Part shown: positions 43,364-52,686 of the stretch, in pieces | How the letters are laid out: every line of letters begins with the position of its first letter | Numbering within the stretch: position 1 is the stretch's first letter | Origin: Aurantibacter sp034110465 | GTDB taxonomy: Bacteria; Bacteroidota; Bacteroidia; Flavobacteriales; Flavobacteriaceae | Reading direction: 5' to 3' | Assembly: GCA_034110465.1 (NCBI GenBank) | Contig: JAWUZD010000008.1 | Span: 1-64,000 of the forward strand | Length of the DNA: 64,000 nt | Program-made: the position numbers and the translations under genes | The notes under the pieces: generated by a model | Databases searched by the model: none | What the model was told of the DNA's origin: nothing | Seen by the model: only the letters and a program-made list of their open reading frames with translations

Positions 43364-43864
43364 TTACCAAAAAATAACACTCTTGTGCTCCCATAAAACA
43401 CTAATAAATATTCCAAGATATATACAGGCTACAATAAACTTTAAAAGTGTACTAGTAATAAAACCTAAGAAAGACCCGAATGCAGCTTTAATAGCTGTTT
43501 TAGTGTCTGCTTGATTAGTTAGTTCTCCAATTAAAGCACCAACAAAAGGGCCAATAATAATACCAAAAGGAATTGGGGCAATTAATCCAACAATTAATCC
43601 AATACTTGTGCCAATAACACCAGCTTTACTTCCGCCAAAACGTTTAGTTCCAAGAGCTGGAATAATATAATCTAAAGTAAAAACAAGTATAGCAACTATA
43701 AATGTTATAATAAGCAATGTGTTATTGTTTGGTACTGCATCTGTAAGATATAAAAGTAGTAGACCAATCCAACTTATTGGTGGGCCAGGTAAAATGGGTA
43801 GAAAACTACCAATTAAACCTAGAATTATGCAAAGTAAACCTAAGCAGGTTAATAAAATATCCAT
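43364..43864 (-). CDS. DUF456 membrane protein
   Basis: A 166-residue inner-membrane protein that is almost wholly hydrophobic, with about four to five helices. The family pattern is clear: LGLIGSFLPILPGPPISWIGLLLL near the N-terminus and DYIIPALGTKRFGGSKAGVIGTSIGLIVGL in the middle, followed by PFGIIIGPFVGALIGEL. Gly-rich, small-residue helices suggest a transporter-like or glycine-zipper fold, but DUF456 has no established function. It is monocistronic. Confidence 0.88.
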   Translation of the reverse strand: MDILLTCLGLLCIILGLIGSFLPILPGPPISWIGLLLLYLTDAVPNNNTLLIITFIVAILVFTLDYIIPALGTKRFGGSKAGVIGTSIGLIVGLIAPIPFGIIIGPFVGALIGELTNQADTKTAIKAAFGSFLGFITSTLLKFIVACIYLGIFISVLWEHKSVIFW

Positions 43865-44009
43865 TCGTTTTTATTTGTTAGACGATTTTTGATAAATCTT
43901 GTTACAGATTTTATCTCAATAAATTAATGTACTTTTATTTTTTTTAAATCTTAAACGAGTTTTAGTGGGGTTTTAATTTTCTTTTCATTAAAAATATAAA
44001 ACTAAATAA

Positions 44010-45128
44010 ATGCGACTAATTTTAATATTTTTATTTGTTTTTGGTCAGCTTATAGCTCAAAACAATACTAAAGAAATAGCAGATAGTTTGTTTGTTATGG
44101 GTAAATATAGTCAGGCTATTAAATTTTATAAAGCACTAAGTTTACCAAGCGTTAATAGTGCAAAATCATATCTTGCTATTGGTAATTATAACGAAGCTAT
44201 AGGTGCATATCAACAAGTTTTAAAACAGGATAGTACATTATATAGTGTGCAATTAGATTTGGCCAAATTATATGCAGACACTAAAGAATATGAAAAATCC
44301 AAACAGCTTTTATTAAAGTTAGTTTATGTAGATTATAAAAATCCAAATTACCATTATCAATTAGGAAAAGTACATCAAAATCTTAATGATGAATTTTCCG
44401 CACAAAGTCGATTTGTTTCAGCTTACAAATTAGATAATTATCACCAAAAAGCGTTGTTTGAGTTAAGTAAATACCAGTTACGAAAATCCAACTTTGATAA
44501 GGCTTTAGAATATGCAGAAAAAGGCTTAGAAATTTATCCAAATAATAAAAGTTTAATTAGCTTAAAAGCACAAGGTTTACTTTTTAAAGAAGATGCTTTC
44601 AAGGCTTTAAAAGCATTTCAATTGTTGTATAGTTTAAATGAAAACACCGATTTTGTAAACGACAAATTAAGCTTGTGTTATGAGAAAACCTCAGATTATA
44701 ATAATGCTATTAAGTACTTAAAAATTGTTTTAGAGAATAATAAGAAAGATGTTAGTTTGTTATATCGATTGGCTTTTCTATATGAGAGAAATAAGGATTT
44801 TGCAAATGCTTCTAAATACCAGGCTATAGCTTTAAAACAACAAGACGTATCTTTAGAGAATCCTTATACTAAATTAGCTTTTTACTATAACAGACAACAA
44901 AAATATAAAGACGCATTAGAAGCTTATCAGAAAGCTTTAAAAGAAGACCCAAATAACGAAACGATTAACTTTTATATTGTCACTACAAAACTTAGTTATT
45001 ATAAAGATTTAGAGAGTAAATTAAAGGTGATAACACGTTTTAAAAAACAATTTCCAGCATCTATTTATAATAAGTTCTTAGATAGCAAAGAAAGCGAACT
45101 TAAAAGCGAAGCATTTCTTAAAGAATAA
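44010..45128 (+). CDS. Exported TPR-repeat protein
   Basis: A 372-residue protein with a signal peptide (about 1-17, GQLIAQ) and about nine tetratricopeptide repeats. Examples are YNEAIGAYQQVLKQDSTLYSV, FDKALEYAEKGLEIYPNNKSL and YKDALEAYQKALKEDPNNE. TPR solenoids mediate protein-protein contacts, here probably in the periplasm. No catalytic domain. It is followed 39 nt later by a small lipoprotein on the same strand, possibly a partner. Confidence 0.85.
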   Translation: MRLILIFLFVFGQLIAQNNTKEIADSLFVMGKYSQAIKFYKALSLPSVNSAKSYLAIGNYNEAIGAYQQVLKQDSTLYSVQLDLAKLYADTKEYEKSKQLLLKLVYVDYKNPNYHYQLGKVHQNLNDEFSAQSRFVSAYKLDNYHQKALFELSKYQLRKSNFDKALEYAEKGLEIYPNNKSLISLKAQGLLFKEDAFKALKAFQLLYSLNENTDFVNDKLSLCYEKTSDYNNAIKYLKIVLENNKKDVSLLYRLAFLYERNKDFANASKYQAIALKQQDVSLENPYTKLAFYYNRQQKYKDALEAYQKALKEDPNNETINFYIVTTKLSYYKDLESKLKVITRFKKQFPASIYNKFLDSKESELKSEAFLKE

Positions 45129-45167
45129 ATACTAAAAATTATCGTATTTTTCACTTTTTAAATACGT

Positions 45168-45644
45168 ATGTACAGAGTTCTATTCGTTTTATGTAGTTTG
45201 TTGCTAACGTCTTGCAATTATTTTGAGTCTAAAAAAGTCTCGAAAGATAGCATTGTTGAACAGGAATTAAAAACCTTTACTTGGAATGAAGTAGATACTT
45301 ATCCAAGTTTTAAAATATGCGATTCGTTTGAAACCGAAGCTTTAAAAAAGACGTGTTTTGAAACCGAAATTACCAATCAGATATTCGAAGCTTTAAATAA
45401 AACAAACGTTGAGGTTTATGATGCTTTTTCTGAAACTATAGAATTACAATTAATAATTTCTGAAGAAGGTGTTTTTTCTATATCATCTTTAAAAACAAGC
45501 GATTCTCTTAAAACGCTAATTCCAGAGATTAATAAAGTTTTATCTAATAGTATTACTAATTTACCAAAAGTGTATCCTGCTATAAAGCGTGGACAATACG
45601 TAAAAACTCAGTTTGTATTACCAATTCTAATAGAGATTAATTAG
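45168..45644 (+). CDS. Small lipoprotein with TonB C-terminal-like pattern
   Basis: A 158-residue lipoprotein (lipobox LTSC, Cys16). After a spacer it shows YPSFKIC-x(13)-CFETEITNQI, a cysteine-pair pattern often seen in flavobacterial TonB-C-terminal-domain-like proteins. A beta-alpha-beta segment (IELQLIISEEGVFSISSLKTS) and a KTQFVLPILIEI end also match that pattern. It lacks the Pro-rich TonB linker and membrane anchor, so it is probably not an energy transducer. It ends 1 nt from the convergent outer-membrane gene. Confidence 0.6.
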   Translation: MYRVLFVLCSLLLTSCNYFESKKVSKDSIVEQELKTFTWNEVDTYPSFKICDSFETEALKKTCFETEITNQIFEALNKTNVEVYDAFSETIELQLIISEEGVFSISSLKTSDSLKTLIPEINKVLSNSITNLPKVYPAIKRGQYVKTQFVLPILIEIN

Positions 45645-45645
45645 T

Positions 45646-46518
45646 TTACAAACTAAATTTATAGCCTACAGCAAAATCTATAGGAAAGTTGTAGTTATCA
45701 AAAACTAACGAAAAGAACGAATCGTAGACAACCGTAATATAACTATTGTCTCCAATTTTAAAATCTGCTCCAAAACCAAATATTAAAGGCGCATCAAAAG
45801 AAGTGCTGCTTACGGATTCTAATATTAAGTTATTTACATCGTTTGGATCTTGAACTAATTCGTCTGCTTTAGCATGTGTTATGGTTGCAAATTTGGTTTG
45901 AGCAAATACATTTATTTTTTCAGATTTTACAAATCTAAATCGGTAACCTAAAGCTAATTGTGTAGCTGTATATTCTATATCGCTATTAGAGAATGTGTGT
46001 CTTAAATTTACAAAACCAACGTGTCTGCTTTCGTTTTTTGCATCAAAAACTTCTAATTCAGCAGAAATAAGTGGAACCGATGTGTTTTCTGGATTAGAAA
46101 CAAAAGGTTGATTTGTTATTCCTCCAAACAATGCTAATCTACTTTTTAATTTTCCGCGTTCTACACCAACGTATGTATCGTCTTTTGCGCTATTATAATC
46201 GCTTATAAAATATTTAATCCCATATAACGTATATGGTACATCGTTTGCGTCCGTTTGTGTTAATTCATAAAGAGCTGTTATGTATTCTTTATTATAGTCT
46301 TTTCCAACTCTAGTATTTTTTAATTCTACTATAGAATTATCTTCTTTTTTAATAAAATATCTATAAACGCCATTTGTTCCAGAAGTCCATAGTAATTCTA
46401 AAGTGCCATCAATTTCAGATTTAAGCTCTAAAGTTTCGTTGTTAACAGTATATGTTTCTTGGCTAAAACCAAATTGAAAACCAACTAAAAGACTAAGTGT
46501 AAAAAGAAGTTTTTTCAT
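45646..46518 (-). CDS. Outer-membrane beta-barrel-like protein
   Basis: A 290-residue exported protein with a signal peptide (1-19, FQFGFSQ). The C-terminal 170 residues alternate hydrophobic/polar strands (VGFVNLRHTFS, TATQLALGYRFRFV, INVFAQTKFATIT, IFGFGADFKIG, ITVVYDSFFSLVF) and end FAVGYKFSL, typical of a small outer-membrane barrel. The first 100 residues form a distinct beta domain. No family recognised; function unknown. Confidence 0.65.
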   Translation of the reverse strand: MKKLLFTLSLLVGFQFGFSQETYTVNNETLELKSEIDGTLELLWTSGTNGVYRYFIKKEDNSIVELKNTRVGKDYNKEYITALYELTQTDANDVPYTLYGIKYFISDYNSAKDDTYVGVERGKLKSRLALFGGITNQPFVSNPENTSVPLISAELEVFDAKNESRHVGFVNLRHTFSNSDIEYTATQLALGYRFRFVKSEKINVFAQTKFATITHAKADELVQDPNDVNNLILESVSSTSFDAPLIFGFGADFKIGDNSYITVVYDSFFSLVFDNYNFPIDFAVGYKFSL

Positions 46519-46568
46519 TTTTATATAAATTGATGATTATGTAAATGTAAAATTTTATTAATTAATAT

Positions 46569-47690
46569 TTAGTGTTTGTAAGTTCTATTTTTCCATTTGT
46601 AATTTCCAAATAAAGATAAAACACCAACATAAATACTAAAAAATGGATAGACAACACAAGATAACCAAACGTACCTTAAATAGTGTTCTTGACTTAAAAA
46701 AGATAACGTTTTGTAGATTAAAATAGCATCTACAATCAGTTTTAATGTGGTGTAAATTAAAAGTTGTTTAAATGTGAATTGATCAATAATAGAACCTAGT
46801 AATAAAATAATCCAAAATCCATTTGTGGTTAAAACAAGTAAGCCTAAAATTTTAGATAATAGACTTTTTGTTTTTGATGTTTTTGAAGCCCAACGTATGC
46901 GTTGGGCAACTAATTTCTTAAACGTATTTACAGGTTTTGTATAAACAATGGCGTGGTAGTTTTTAAGATAACTCACTTGATTCTTGTTGTCTGTTAAAGC
47001 TTTTTCTAAAAGAAAAACATCGTCGCCACTTGCAAGATTTGTGTTTCCACTATAACCATTAAGTTTTTGAAACAACTCTTTTTTAAAAGCAACATTTGCA
47101 CCATTACACATAATTGGATTTTTTAATCCAAAACAGCCAATAGTTACACCAATTAAACTCGTAAAATCTAGAAGTTGAAAAACTTCAAAAAAGGTGTTAG
47201 GTGTTTTGTATGCAACTGGTCCAGCAACAAAATTAGAATTACTCTCTTTTATATGCTGATTATAGCTATTTAACCAATTTACACTAAAAATACAATCTGC
47301 ATCTGTGGTTACAATCCATTTGTTTTTGGCTAAATTAATAGCTTGTGTTAGTGCGTCTTTTTTAGGTGAAGCAGCGTTGGAACTCGCATTTAAAATGATG
47401 TGATTTATAGTTGATGTGTTTTTAAAAGCTTCAACTATAGTTAGAGAATCATCCGAAGAATTATCGTTTATAAAAATAACTTCAAATTTTTTTTTAGGAT
47501 AATTAAGTTGTTCTAAAGATTTAAGAAGTTCTGGTAGGTTTAAAGCTTCGTTTCTAAACGGAATTACAATAGAAAATTTAACTTCAGGAATTATATCTTT
47601 TAATGTTTCGGTCTTCACTTTAAAAAAACCAAATATTAGTAACGAAATGGCAATAACATAAAGCGCTATAATTACGTAGAAAATAATCAT
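46569..47690 (-). CDS. Family 2 glycosyltransferase, membrane-bound
   Basis: A 373-residue inner-membrane GT2. N-terminal helix (about 3-23), GT-A domain with SIVIPFRNEALNLPELLKSL, VIFINDNSSDDS, TTDADCIF (DxD metal site), a GDDVFLLEKAL acid motif and QRIRWASK (QxxRW), then three C-terminal membrane helices (about 285-365). QxxRW marks processive-type or lipid-linked GT2 enzymes. It overlaps the upstream flippase-like gene by 4 nt (ATGA-type coupling), so they work together, probably in envelope glycolipid or polysaccharide synthesis. Confidence 0.88.
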   Translation of the reverse strand: MIIFYVIIALYVIAISLLIFGFFKVKTETLKDIIPEVKFSIVIPFRNEALNLPELLKSLEQLNYPKKKFEVIFINDNSSDDSLTIVEAFKNTSTINHIILNASSNAASPKKDALTQAINLAKNKWIVTTDADCIFSVNWLNSYNQHIKESNSNFVAGPVAYKTPNTFFEVFQLLDFTSLIGVTIGCFGLKNPIMCNGANVAFKKELFQKLNGYSGNTNLASGDDVFLLEKALTDNKNQVSYLKNYHAIVYTKPVNTFKKLVAQRIRWASKTSKTKSLLSKILGLLVLTTNGFWIILLLGSIIDQFTFKQLLIYTTLKLIVDAILIYKTLSFLSQEHYLRYVWLSCVVYPFFSIYVGVLSLFGNYKWKNRTYKH

Positions 47691-48619
47691 ACTAAAATAG
47701 ATTTAGATGAATACCTAATTACAAAATACGACCCAATAATTGCTGGAATGGCAAAATTTAAAAGCCACATTATTAAAACTGTCGATAAAATTAAAGCGGG
47801 ATTTGTTCCAACTAATTCAAATAGAAAAACAGCAATACTTCCTTTAATAACCACATCAAATAAACTGATTGCAGGAATTATAGAGGCTAAAATGTAAGTA
47901 GAACTTATAAGGGATAAAGTTTCAATATAAGATAATTCGATATTGAAAAAATATAAGATGATATAAAACTGAAATGAAAAGACTAGATATCTTCCTGCTG
48001 CTAATAAAATCACTTTAAAAACATCCGATTTAGAGGTTTTTATATGATTTACATTAAAGTTTAATTTCTTGTAAATCCAAAAAATAGCACCACAAAAACA
48101 TAGACCAATTAATACAGAAACAAGAATGTTATTATTACTAATAGGTAAGTTGAAATTGTAAGTATTAAAAAGATAAATCAATCCACAAGAACCAAAAATA
48201 AGGGTCCAAAATAACTGACTTAAATTTCCTAATAAATTTAAAGCGACAATGTTTTTAGCTGCAGATTTTGGATAATACAATGCTTTTGCACCATATTCTC
48301 CAATACGGTTTGGAGTAATTAAAGAAGCCGTAAGACTTGATGTAGATTGCTTAAAAGCTTCAAAAAACGAAATAGAACGAATGCTTTTAACTAATAACTG
48401 CCATTTTATGATTTCTAAACACCAATTTAAAACCGACATAACAATCAATATTAAAACCGAAGCTGTTTTTAAAACCTTAGAATTTATTAAGACTTCTGTA
48501 AATAAAGACCAACTTAAACTATTAGATGCAAAGCATTTTAAATAAATAACATAAAAAGCACCAAACACTAAAGCTAGTTTTAGTCCTACAAAAAAGAATT
48601 GCTTAGATTTGTAATGCAA
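47687..48619 (-). CDS. Lysylphosphatidylglycerol synthase TM-like / flippase-like protein
   Basis: A 310-residue polytopic protein with about eight helices, of the LPG_synthase_TM (UPF0104, YbhN/AglD) type. The family core appears as SSLTASLITPNRIGEYGAKALYYP, corresponding to the conserved P-x-R-x-GE motif. It starts with TTG at 48617-48619 (no early ATG). It overlaps the GT2 gene by 4 nt, which suggests this pair synthesises and moves a lipid-linked glycan. MprF-type aminoacyl transfer is unlikely, because the catalytic domain is absent. Confidence 0.8.
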   Translation of the reverse strand: MHYKSKQFFFVGLKLALVFGAFYVIYLKCFASNSLSWSLFTEVLINSKVLKTASVLILIVMSVLNWCLEIIKWQLLVKSIRSISFFEAFKQSTSSLTASLITPNRIGEYGAKALYYPKSAAKNIVALNLLGNLSQLFWTLIFGSCGLIYLFNTYNFNLPISNNNILVSVLIGLCFCGAIFWIYKKLNFNVNHIKTSKSDVFKVILLAAGRYLVFSFQFYIILYFFNIELSYIETLSLISSTYILASIIPAISLFDVVIKGSIAVFLFELVGTNPALILSTVLIMWLLNFAIPAIIGSYFVIRYSSKSILV

Positions 48620-48665
48620 GGTTAAAGTGTTATTTTAACTTGCAAAATAACTAAAACTAAAGATA

Positions 48666-49295
48666 ATGCGATTACAAAACCGTTTTAAATGCTTTGCTAT
48701 TCTATTTTTATTAAGTCTAACAACGCTTTTTGCTCAAGAAGATTATAGTGTTTTAAAAGGTCAGATTGCATTTGGAATTAATTCGCCTTCTCAAGACGGA
48801 TTTGTAAAACCGTTTGAGTCTCAAAGCACCAATTTTCCGACAATTAATTTTGGAATTCAATATATGTTTAAAGCACAGTTTGGAGCAAAATTAGATTTAG
48901 GATATAATAGAATGGCTAACGGAAGCGATTCTCCAGAATTTAAATTAAACTATACACGAGTAAACGCACAATTGGTTTACGATTTAACAACAAAAACAAC
49001 CTTTTTACCACAAGGAACAGGTTTTGTGTTACATGCAGGTCCTGGTTTTTCTATGATTAAACCTTTAGGAGATTATGGCGCAAATAAAACATCGTTTTTA
49101 AATGCAATGGCAGGTTTTGAGTTTCATTATAAAGTGGCAAGAACAACATCGGTTTATTTAGATACATCTTACGTATTTGCTTTTGGTAGCGAATTTGATC
49201 CCATTTCTGAAGGCTATGGTTCTTTTAATGGTAATATGTTAACGGTAACACTTGGTTTGTCTGTGTCTTTAAGTGGTTGTAGAACTTGTAATTAA
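48666..49295 (+). CDS. Small outer-membrane beta-barrel (OmpA/OmpW-like)
   Basis: A 209-residue exported protein: signal peptide about 1-23 (TTLFAQ), then roughly eight amphipathic strands (LKGQIAFGINSP, TINFGIQYMF, FGAKLDLGYNRM, TRVNAQLVYDL, FVLHAGPGFSMI, LNAMAGFEFHYKV, TSVYLDTSYVFAFG, MLTVTLGLSVSL). It ends GCRTCN, an odd Cys-bearing tail instead of a terminal aromatic. No OmpA peptidoglycan domain. The stop overlaps the ruvC start (TAATG). Confidence 0.72.
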   Translation: MRLQNRFKCFAILFLLSLTTLFAQEDYSVLKGQIAFGINSPSQDGFVKPFESQSTNFPTINFGIQYMFKAQFGAKLDLGYNRMANGSDSPEFKLNYTRVNAQLVYDLTTKTTFLPQGTGFVLHAGPGFSMIKPLGDYGANKTSFLNAMAGFEFHYKVARTTSVYLDTSYVFAFGSEFDPISEGYGSFNGNMLTVTLGLSVSLSGCRTCN

Positions 49296-49876
49296 TGACT
49301 GATAAAGAACAAATTATTTTAGGTATTGACCCAGGAACAACCATTATGGGTTTTGGTCTTATAAAAGTGGTGAATAAAAAAATGGAGTTGTTGCAACTAA
49401 ACGAACTCGATTTAAAAAAATACGACGATCATTACCTAAAACTAAAACTTATTTTTGAGCGAACGATAGAGCTTATAGAAACACATCATCCAGACGAAAT
49501 TGCTATTGAAGCGCCTTTTTTTGGAAAAAATGTGCAAAGTATGTTAAAGCTTGGCAGAGCTCAAGGAGTTGCAATGGCAGCAGGATTGAGTAGAGAAGTG
49601 CCAATTACAGAATATGCACCTAAAAAGATTAAAATGGCTATTACAGGCAGCGGAAATGCTAGTAAAGAGCAAGTGGCTAAAATGTTGCAAAGTTTGTTAG
49701 GTATTAAAAAATTGCCTAAAAATTTAGATGCTATGGATGGTTTAGGAGCTGCAGTTTGTCATTTTTATAATCAAGGTCGTGTAGAAATAGGTAAAAATTA
49801 TTCTGGCTGGGCAAGTTTTGTGAGTAAAAATGAAGATAGAGTTACTAAAAAGTCTTCAGTTAAAAAGCCTAAATAA
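49295..49876 (+). CDS. ruvC: Holliday junction resolvase RuvC
   Basis: A 193-residue endonuclease that resolves Holliday junctions with RuvAB. Seen: LGIDPGTTIMGFG (Asp12), EIAIEAPFFGKNVQSMLKLGRAQG (acidic catalytic residue), YAPKKIKMAITGSGNASKEQV and DAMDGLGAAVCH (C-terminal acidic pair). A Lys/Ser-rich tail of about 20 residues extends past the typical length of about 170. It is coupled to the outer-membrane protein gene by a one-base overlap and followed 13 nt later by hemW. Confidence 0.95.
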   Translation: MTDKEQIILGIDPGTTIMGFGLIKVVNKKMELLQLNELDLKKYDDHYLKLKLIFERTIELIETHHPDEIAIEAPFFGKNVQSMLKLGRAQGVAMAAGLSREVPITEYAPKKIKMAITGSGNASKEQVAKMLQSLLGIKKLPKNLDAMDGLGAAVCHFYNQGRVEIGKNYSGWASFVSKNEDRVTKKSSVKKPK

Positions 49877-49889
49877 TTATTGAATATTA

Positions 49890-51035
49890 ATGTCCGGAAT
49901 ATACATACACATACCTTTTTGCAAACAAGCTTGTCATTACTGCGACTTTCATTTTTCTACAAATTTTAAACAGAAAGATGCTTTAGTTTTAGCATTAGCT
50001 AAAGAATTAGAGTTGCGTAAATCGGAATTTAAAGATACTAAGGTAGAAACCATTTATTTTGGTGGCGGAACACCAAGCGTATTGTCTGTAAAAGAATTAG
50101 ATTTTATTATAAAAGCGGTTTATAAACATTACAACGTTATCGAAAATCCAGAAATAACGCTTGAAGCTAATCCAGACGACTTAATTCAGGTTAAAAATGA
50201 GTCGTTTAATATTTATCAAAATTATTTAGACATTGGAATTAACAGATTAAGTATTGGTGTGCAATCTTTTTTTGAAGCTGATTTAAAACTAATGAATCGT
50301 GCGCATAATTCTGAAGAAGCTAAAAAATGTATTGCAGAAGCTGTAACATATTTCGATAATATATCTATAGATTTAATTTACGGCATTCCAAATGCTACTA
50401 ATCAACAATGGTTAAAAAACATACAGATGGCACTTAGTTTTGGAATTCCTCACGTAAGTAGTTACGCACTTACTGTAGAGCCAAAAACCGCTTTAGAAAG
50501 CTTAATAGCTAAAGGGAAAATAGATAATGTGAATGATGAAATGGCACAAGAGCAATTCTTTATTTTAAAAGACGAATTAGCTAAAAATGGTTTTAAGCAT
50601 TACGAACTATCTAACTTTGCAAAACCTGGGTTTTATAGTGAAAACAATTCCGCCTATTGGTTAAGTAAATACTATATAGGTGTTGGCCCATCGGCACATT
50701 CTTTTAATGGAATTTCCAGAAGTTGGAACATAAAAAATAATATAAAATATATAAAATCTATTCAGGAAAGCACATTGCCAAATGAAGTAGAGGTTTTAAC
50801 CAAAAACGATAGATTTAACGAAACAGTTATGACTGGTTTACGAACCATTTGGGGAATTTCTTTAGATAAAATTGAGTCAGATTTTGGCTTAGATTATAAA
50901 ACCGAATTATTAAATCAAGCCGAAAATTTTATTAAGGAACAATTATTGTATATTGAAAAAAGTACAATAAAAGTGACTAAAAAAGGACAGTTTTTATGTG
51001 ATGGAATTGCGTCACAACTTTTTAAAATAGATTAA
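49890..51035 (+). CDS. hemW: Radical SAM haem chaperone HemW
   Basis: A 381-residue radical SAM protein. CxxxCxxC at Cys11/Cys15/Cys18 (PFCKQACHYCDFHFST) is followed by FGGGTPSVL, ANPDDL and ISIDLIYGIPNATNQQW. The cluster-ligand spacing with C-x3-C-x2-C and no following Cys (F in CDFHF) is typical of HemW, a haem-binding chaperone, rather than of the CPO HemN. Haem trafficking could matter for the H-NOX locus 6 kb downstream, although no direct link is shown. Confidence 0.9.
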   Translation: MSGIYIHIPFCKQACHYCDFHFSTNFKQKDALVLALAKELELRKSEFKDTKVETIYFGGGTPSVLSVKELDFIIKAVYKHYNVIENPEITLEANPDDLIQVKNESFNIYQNYLDIGINRLSIGVQSFFEADLKLMNRAHNSEEAKKCIAEAVTYFDNISIDLIYGIPNATNQQWLKNIQMALSFGIPHVSSYALTVEPKTALESLIAKGKIDNVNDEMAQEQFFILKDELAKNGFKHYELSNFAKPGFYSENNSAYWLSKYYIGVGPSAHSFNGISRSWNIKNNIKYIKSIQESTLPNEVEVLTKNDRFNETVMTGLRTIWGISLDKIESDFGLDYKTELLNQAENFIKEQLLYIEKSTIKVTKKGQFLCDGIASQLFKID

Positions 51036-51038
51036 ATT

Positions 51039-51785
51039 TTGATAGCAGAAATACAATTAAAAAACAAGAAGATTAAAGTCGATTTTTCGCAACCTTTAGA
51101 TATCTCTATTCTTATAAAACCGTCTGTAACTAACGTAAATGCGTGGTATATAGACGAGCCAAAAATTAATCCAGTACAGTTAGGAGATTGGACTGGAAGT
51201 ATAGAAAAAGGTGCGGATGTTAATTTTAACAATATAGCTTTTAATCCGCATGCACACGGAACACATACAGAATGTGTAGGACATATCTCTAAAGATTTTA
51301 GAAGTATAAACAAAGCTTTAAAAACGTTTATGTTTTTAGCTGAAGTAATATCTGTAGCGCCAGAACCTTTAGGAGATGATTTGGTTATTACAAAACATCA
51401 AATAGAGTATCTTTTAAAGGGAAAAAAACCTGAAGCATTAGTTATTAGAACAATGCCTAATACTAAGGATAAAAAATCACGACAATATTCTAATACGAAT
51501 TGGCCTTACTTAACAGAGGAAGCAGCTTTGTTAATTAAAGAAAAAGAGATTCAGCATTTGTTAATAGATTTGCCAAGTGTAGATAAGGAAAAGGACGACG
51601 GAAAATTATTAGCGCATAAAGCTTTTTGGAGTTATCCTGAAAATACTAGAGAAAACGCTACTATTACTGAATTTATTTATGTTCCAAATAAAGTAATGGA
51701 TGGAAGTTATCTTTTAAACTTACAAATAGCATCATTTAAAAACGACGCGTCGCCTAGCAAACCAATTTTATATAAACTACTATAA
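51039..51785 (+). CDS. Cyclase-family (kynurenine formamidase-like) metal hydrolase
   Basis: A 248-residue putative cyclase. The metal site HAHGTHTECVGH corresponds to the family HxGTHxDxPxH motif, with Glu replacing the usual Asp. DLPSVDKEKDDGKLLAHKAFW is the second conserved block. The family includes arylformamidases (KynB) and other amide/ester hydrolases. It starts with TTG (51039-51041), 3 nt after hemW. Substrate unproven. Confidence 0.8.
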   Translation: MIAEIQLKNKKIKVDFSQPLDISILIKPSVTNVNAWYIDEPKINPVQLGDWTGSIEKGADVNFNNIAFNPHAHGTHTECVGHISKDFRSINKALKTFMFLAEVISVAPEPLGDDLVITKHQIEYLLKGKKPEALVIRTMPNTKDKKSRQYSNTNWPYLTEEAALLIKEKEIQHLLIDLPSVDKEKDDGKLLAHKAFWSYPENTRENATITEFIYVPNKVMDGSYLLNLQIASFKNDASPSKPILYKLL

Positions 51786-51787
51786 GT

Positions 51788-52399
51788 ATGGAAACATTTT
51801 TTACGTTAATTATAGGTGTGTTATTCGTTTTAGTTGTGGTAACTGCTTATCGTTTTTTTACCGAAAAGAAAAGAACAACACATCAAGCAACCGTTTTAGT
51901 AGAACAAATAAAAAAGGTCTGTAAGTTTGTAACTGTAGAAGGAGATTTTGCTGAAATTTATCATTACGAAAACGTAAAAGAACGTTATTTAAAACTTATT
52001 TCAAGCCGAAAAAAAGCATTAATTGTTATAAATGCAAAAGCGCATATAGGCTTCGATTTAAGTGAAATTGAGATTGAAACAAATTTGAAGCAGAAGAAAA
52101 TTATCTTAACACATTTTCCACAACCAGAAATATTATCCATAGAAAACGACATCAATTATTACGATAAAAAAGAAGGCTTTTTTAATAAGTTTGAAGCCCA
52201 AGATTTAACCGAGTTACAAAAAGAAGCTAAGCAACATATTATTAATAAAGTGCCAGAAAGCGGTTTGTATAACGTAGCGCGTAAAGAAGCCTTAGATAGT
52301 ATTCTATTAATAGAAAATGTGGTAAAAACAATTGGTTGGCAATTAGATTATTCTAAATTGAAATTAGAAAAATCGTCCACTAAAGAGTTAAAAGCATAG
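51788..52399 (+). CDS. DUF4230 protein with N-terminal membrane anchor
   Basis: A 203-residue protein. One N-terminal helix (about 4-22) anchors a soluble domain of the DUF4230 type: ATVLVEQIKKVCKFVTVEGDFAEIYHYENVKE, LIVINAKAHIGFDLSEIEIE, KKIILTHFPQPEILSIEND. Function unknown. It starts 2 nt after the cyclase-like gene, so hemW, the cyclase and DUF4230 form one transcript. Confidence 0.85.
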   Translation: METFFTLIIGVLFVLVVVTAYRFFTEKKRTTHQATVLVEQIKKVCKFVTVEGDFAEIYHYENVKERYLKLISSRKKALIVINAKAHIGFDLSEIEIETNLKQKKIILTHFPQPEILSIENDINYYDKKEGFFNKFEAQDLTELQKEAKQHIINKVPESGLYNVARKEALDSILLIENVVKTIGWQLDYSKLKLEKSSTKELKA

Positions 52400-52530
52400 C
52401 GAATACAAAAAGAGATAACTCAATTTTGTCTGACTATTTTTACATTTTGTCGAATTATATGCTGTGTTAAGAACTTATTTTGAGCATCTTGTGTTTAAAA
52501 TTCATAAATTAGAGTAGAATACTTTGCCTT

Positions 52531-52686
52531 ATGAGTACAATTTTAGACTATATCACAGATATTTTAATAAGTTTAGATATAATTTTTCCAAAAGAAATGT
52601 CATCTAAAAAAAACACTTCTATTAAGCGTTCTAAACAGATTAGGCTAATAGATTTAAATCATAAAAAGAAGAAATCTATAAAATGA
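52531..52686 (+). CDS. Small basic protein translationally coupled to the MmcQ-like gene
   Basis: A 51-residue ORF (ATG 52531, TGA 52684-52686). The N-terminal half is hydrophobic/amphipathic (ILDYITDILISLDIIFP) and the C-terminal half strongly basic (SIKRSKQIRLIDLNHKKKKSIK). It ends in ATGA overlapping the start of the MmcQ-like gene, the classic coupling signal. It is too short for a family call; it may be a leader peptide whose translation controls the next gene, or a real small protein. Confidence 0.45.
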   Translation: MSTILDYITDILISLDIIFPKEMSSKKNTSIKRSKQIRLIDLNHKKKKSIK

